Assembly: GCF_964340395.1 (NCBI RefSeq)
Contig: NC_135559.1
Span: forward strand, 19,297,150 to 19,330,649
DNA: 33,500 bases
Direction: 5' to 3'
Source of the DNA: Glandiceps talaboti
Taxonomy: Eukaryota > Hemichordata > Enteropneusta > Spengelidae
Made by a program: the position numbers and the translations under genes. Positions 33,338 to 33,500 of the stretch are shown one piece after another (position 1 is the stretch's first letter; each line of letters begins with the position of its first letter). The notes beneath the pieces were generated by a model. That model saw nothing but the letters and a program-made list of their open reading frames with translations, was not told where the DNA came from and ran no database searches.

Positions 33338-33500
33338 ACTAACCGACGGCCGCGACGGGGACATTTTCCGTTTATATATGATGCCAAATACGAACTGAAG
33401 GGCATATTATACCACACGGCCTTAAAGTGGTAGCAAAATAAAAAATCTGAGTAAATACTTGAAAAGTATCATAGTTTGATCACACACAATCCAACTTTTC
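33338..33500 (+). repeat. Second copy of the block at 12289-12450, running off the window
   Basis: Starts at the same 'aactaaccgacgg' junction as 12289 and still aligns at the last base. It has a small extra 'aaataaaa' near 33438. The alignment probably continues beyond the window. Confidence 0.75.

Overview
The window looks like nuclear DNA of an animal, most likely a marine invertebrate; the species cannot be told from sequence alone. It is AT-rich and gene-poor. It carries long simple repeats: (CA)n, (TA)n, and (ATCT)n running into (GTCT)n. It holds at least one spliced gene with matching splice sites in two copies, and a 5'-truncated L1/Tx1-type LINE with a target-site duplication. Nothing bacterial (operons, ribosome binding sites, CRISPR) is present.

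The main structure is a direct segmental duplication. Unit A (about 2303-11283) and unit B (about 17640-31629) are collinear. Each carries, on the minus strand, a type II membrane sulfotransferase gene of the GlcNAc/Gal 6-O-sulfotransferase type and, 5-10 kb further along in the direction of transcription, a two-exon DXD-motif glycosyltransferase gene (A4GALT / alpha-1,4-GlcNAc-transferase-like). Both glycosyltransferase copies look intact. The first exon is short, holds the membrane anchor, and joins the catalytic exon in phase 0. The sulfotransferase is intact in unit B (384 aa) but is a pseudogene in unit A, with three frameshifting indels. Unit B is about 5 kb longer. The excess is a 2.9 kb LINE insertion (empty site preserved in unit A), a local tandem duplication around a (CA)n/(GTCT)n tract, and two further length differences of about 1.1 and 0.6 kb.

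Older layers of duplication are visible around the two units. An old sulfotransferase fragment lies at about 13155-13465. Diverged copies of one intergenic segment lie at 1-1760 and 31640-32300. A block at 12289-12450 recurs at 33338-33500, so homology probably continues past the right edge. The spacer at 11284-17640 holds only repeats, G-runs, a (TA)n tract and that relic.

Functionally, I infer that the two gene families extend and then 6-O-sulfate a secreted or cell-surface glycan in the Golgi. Family membership is well supported by motifs. The exact substrates and any pathway link between the two genes are inference.
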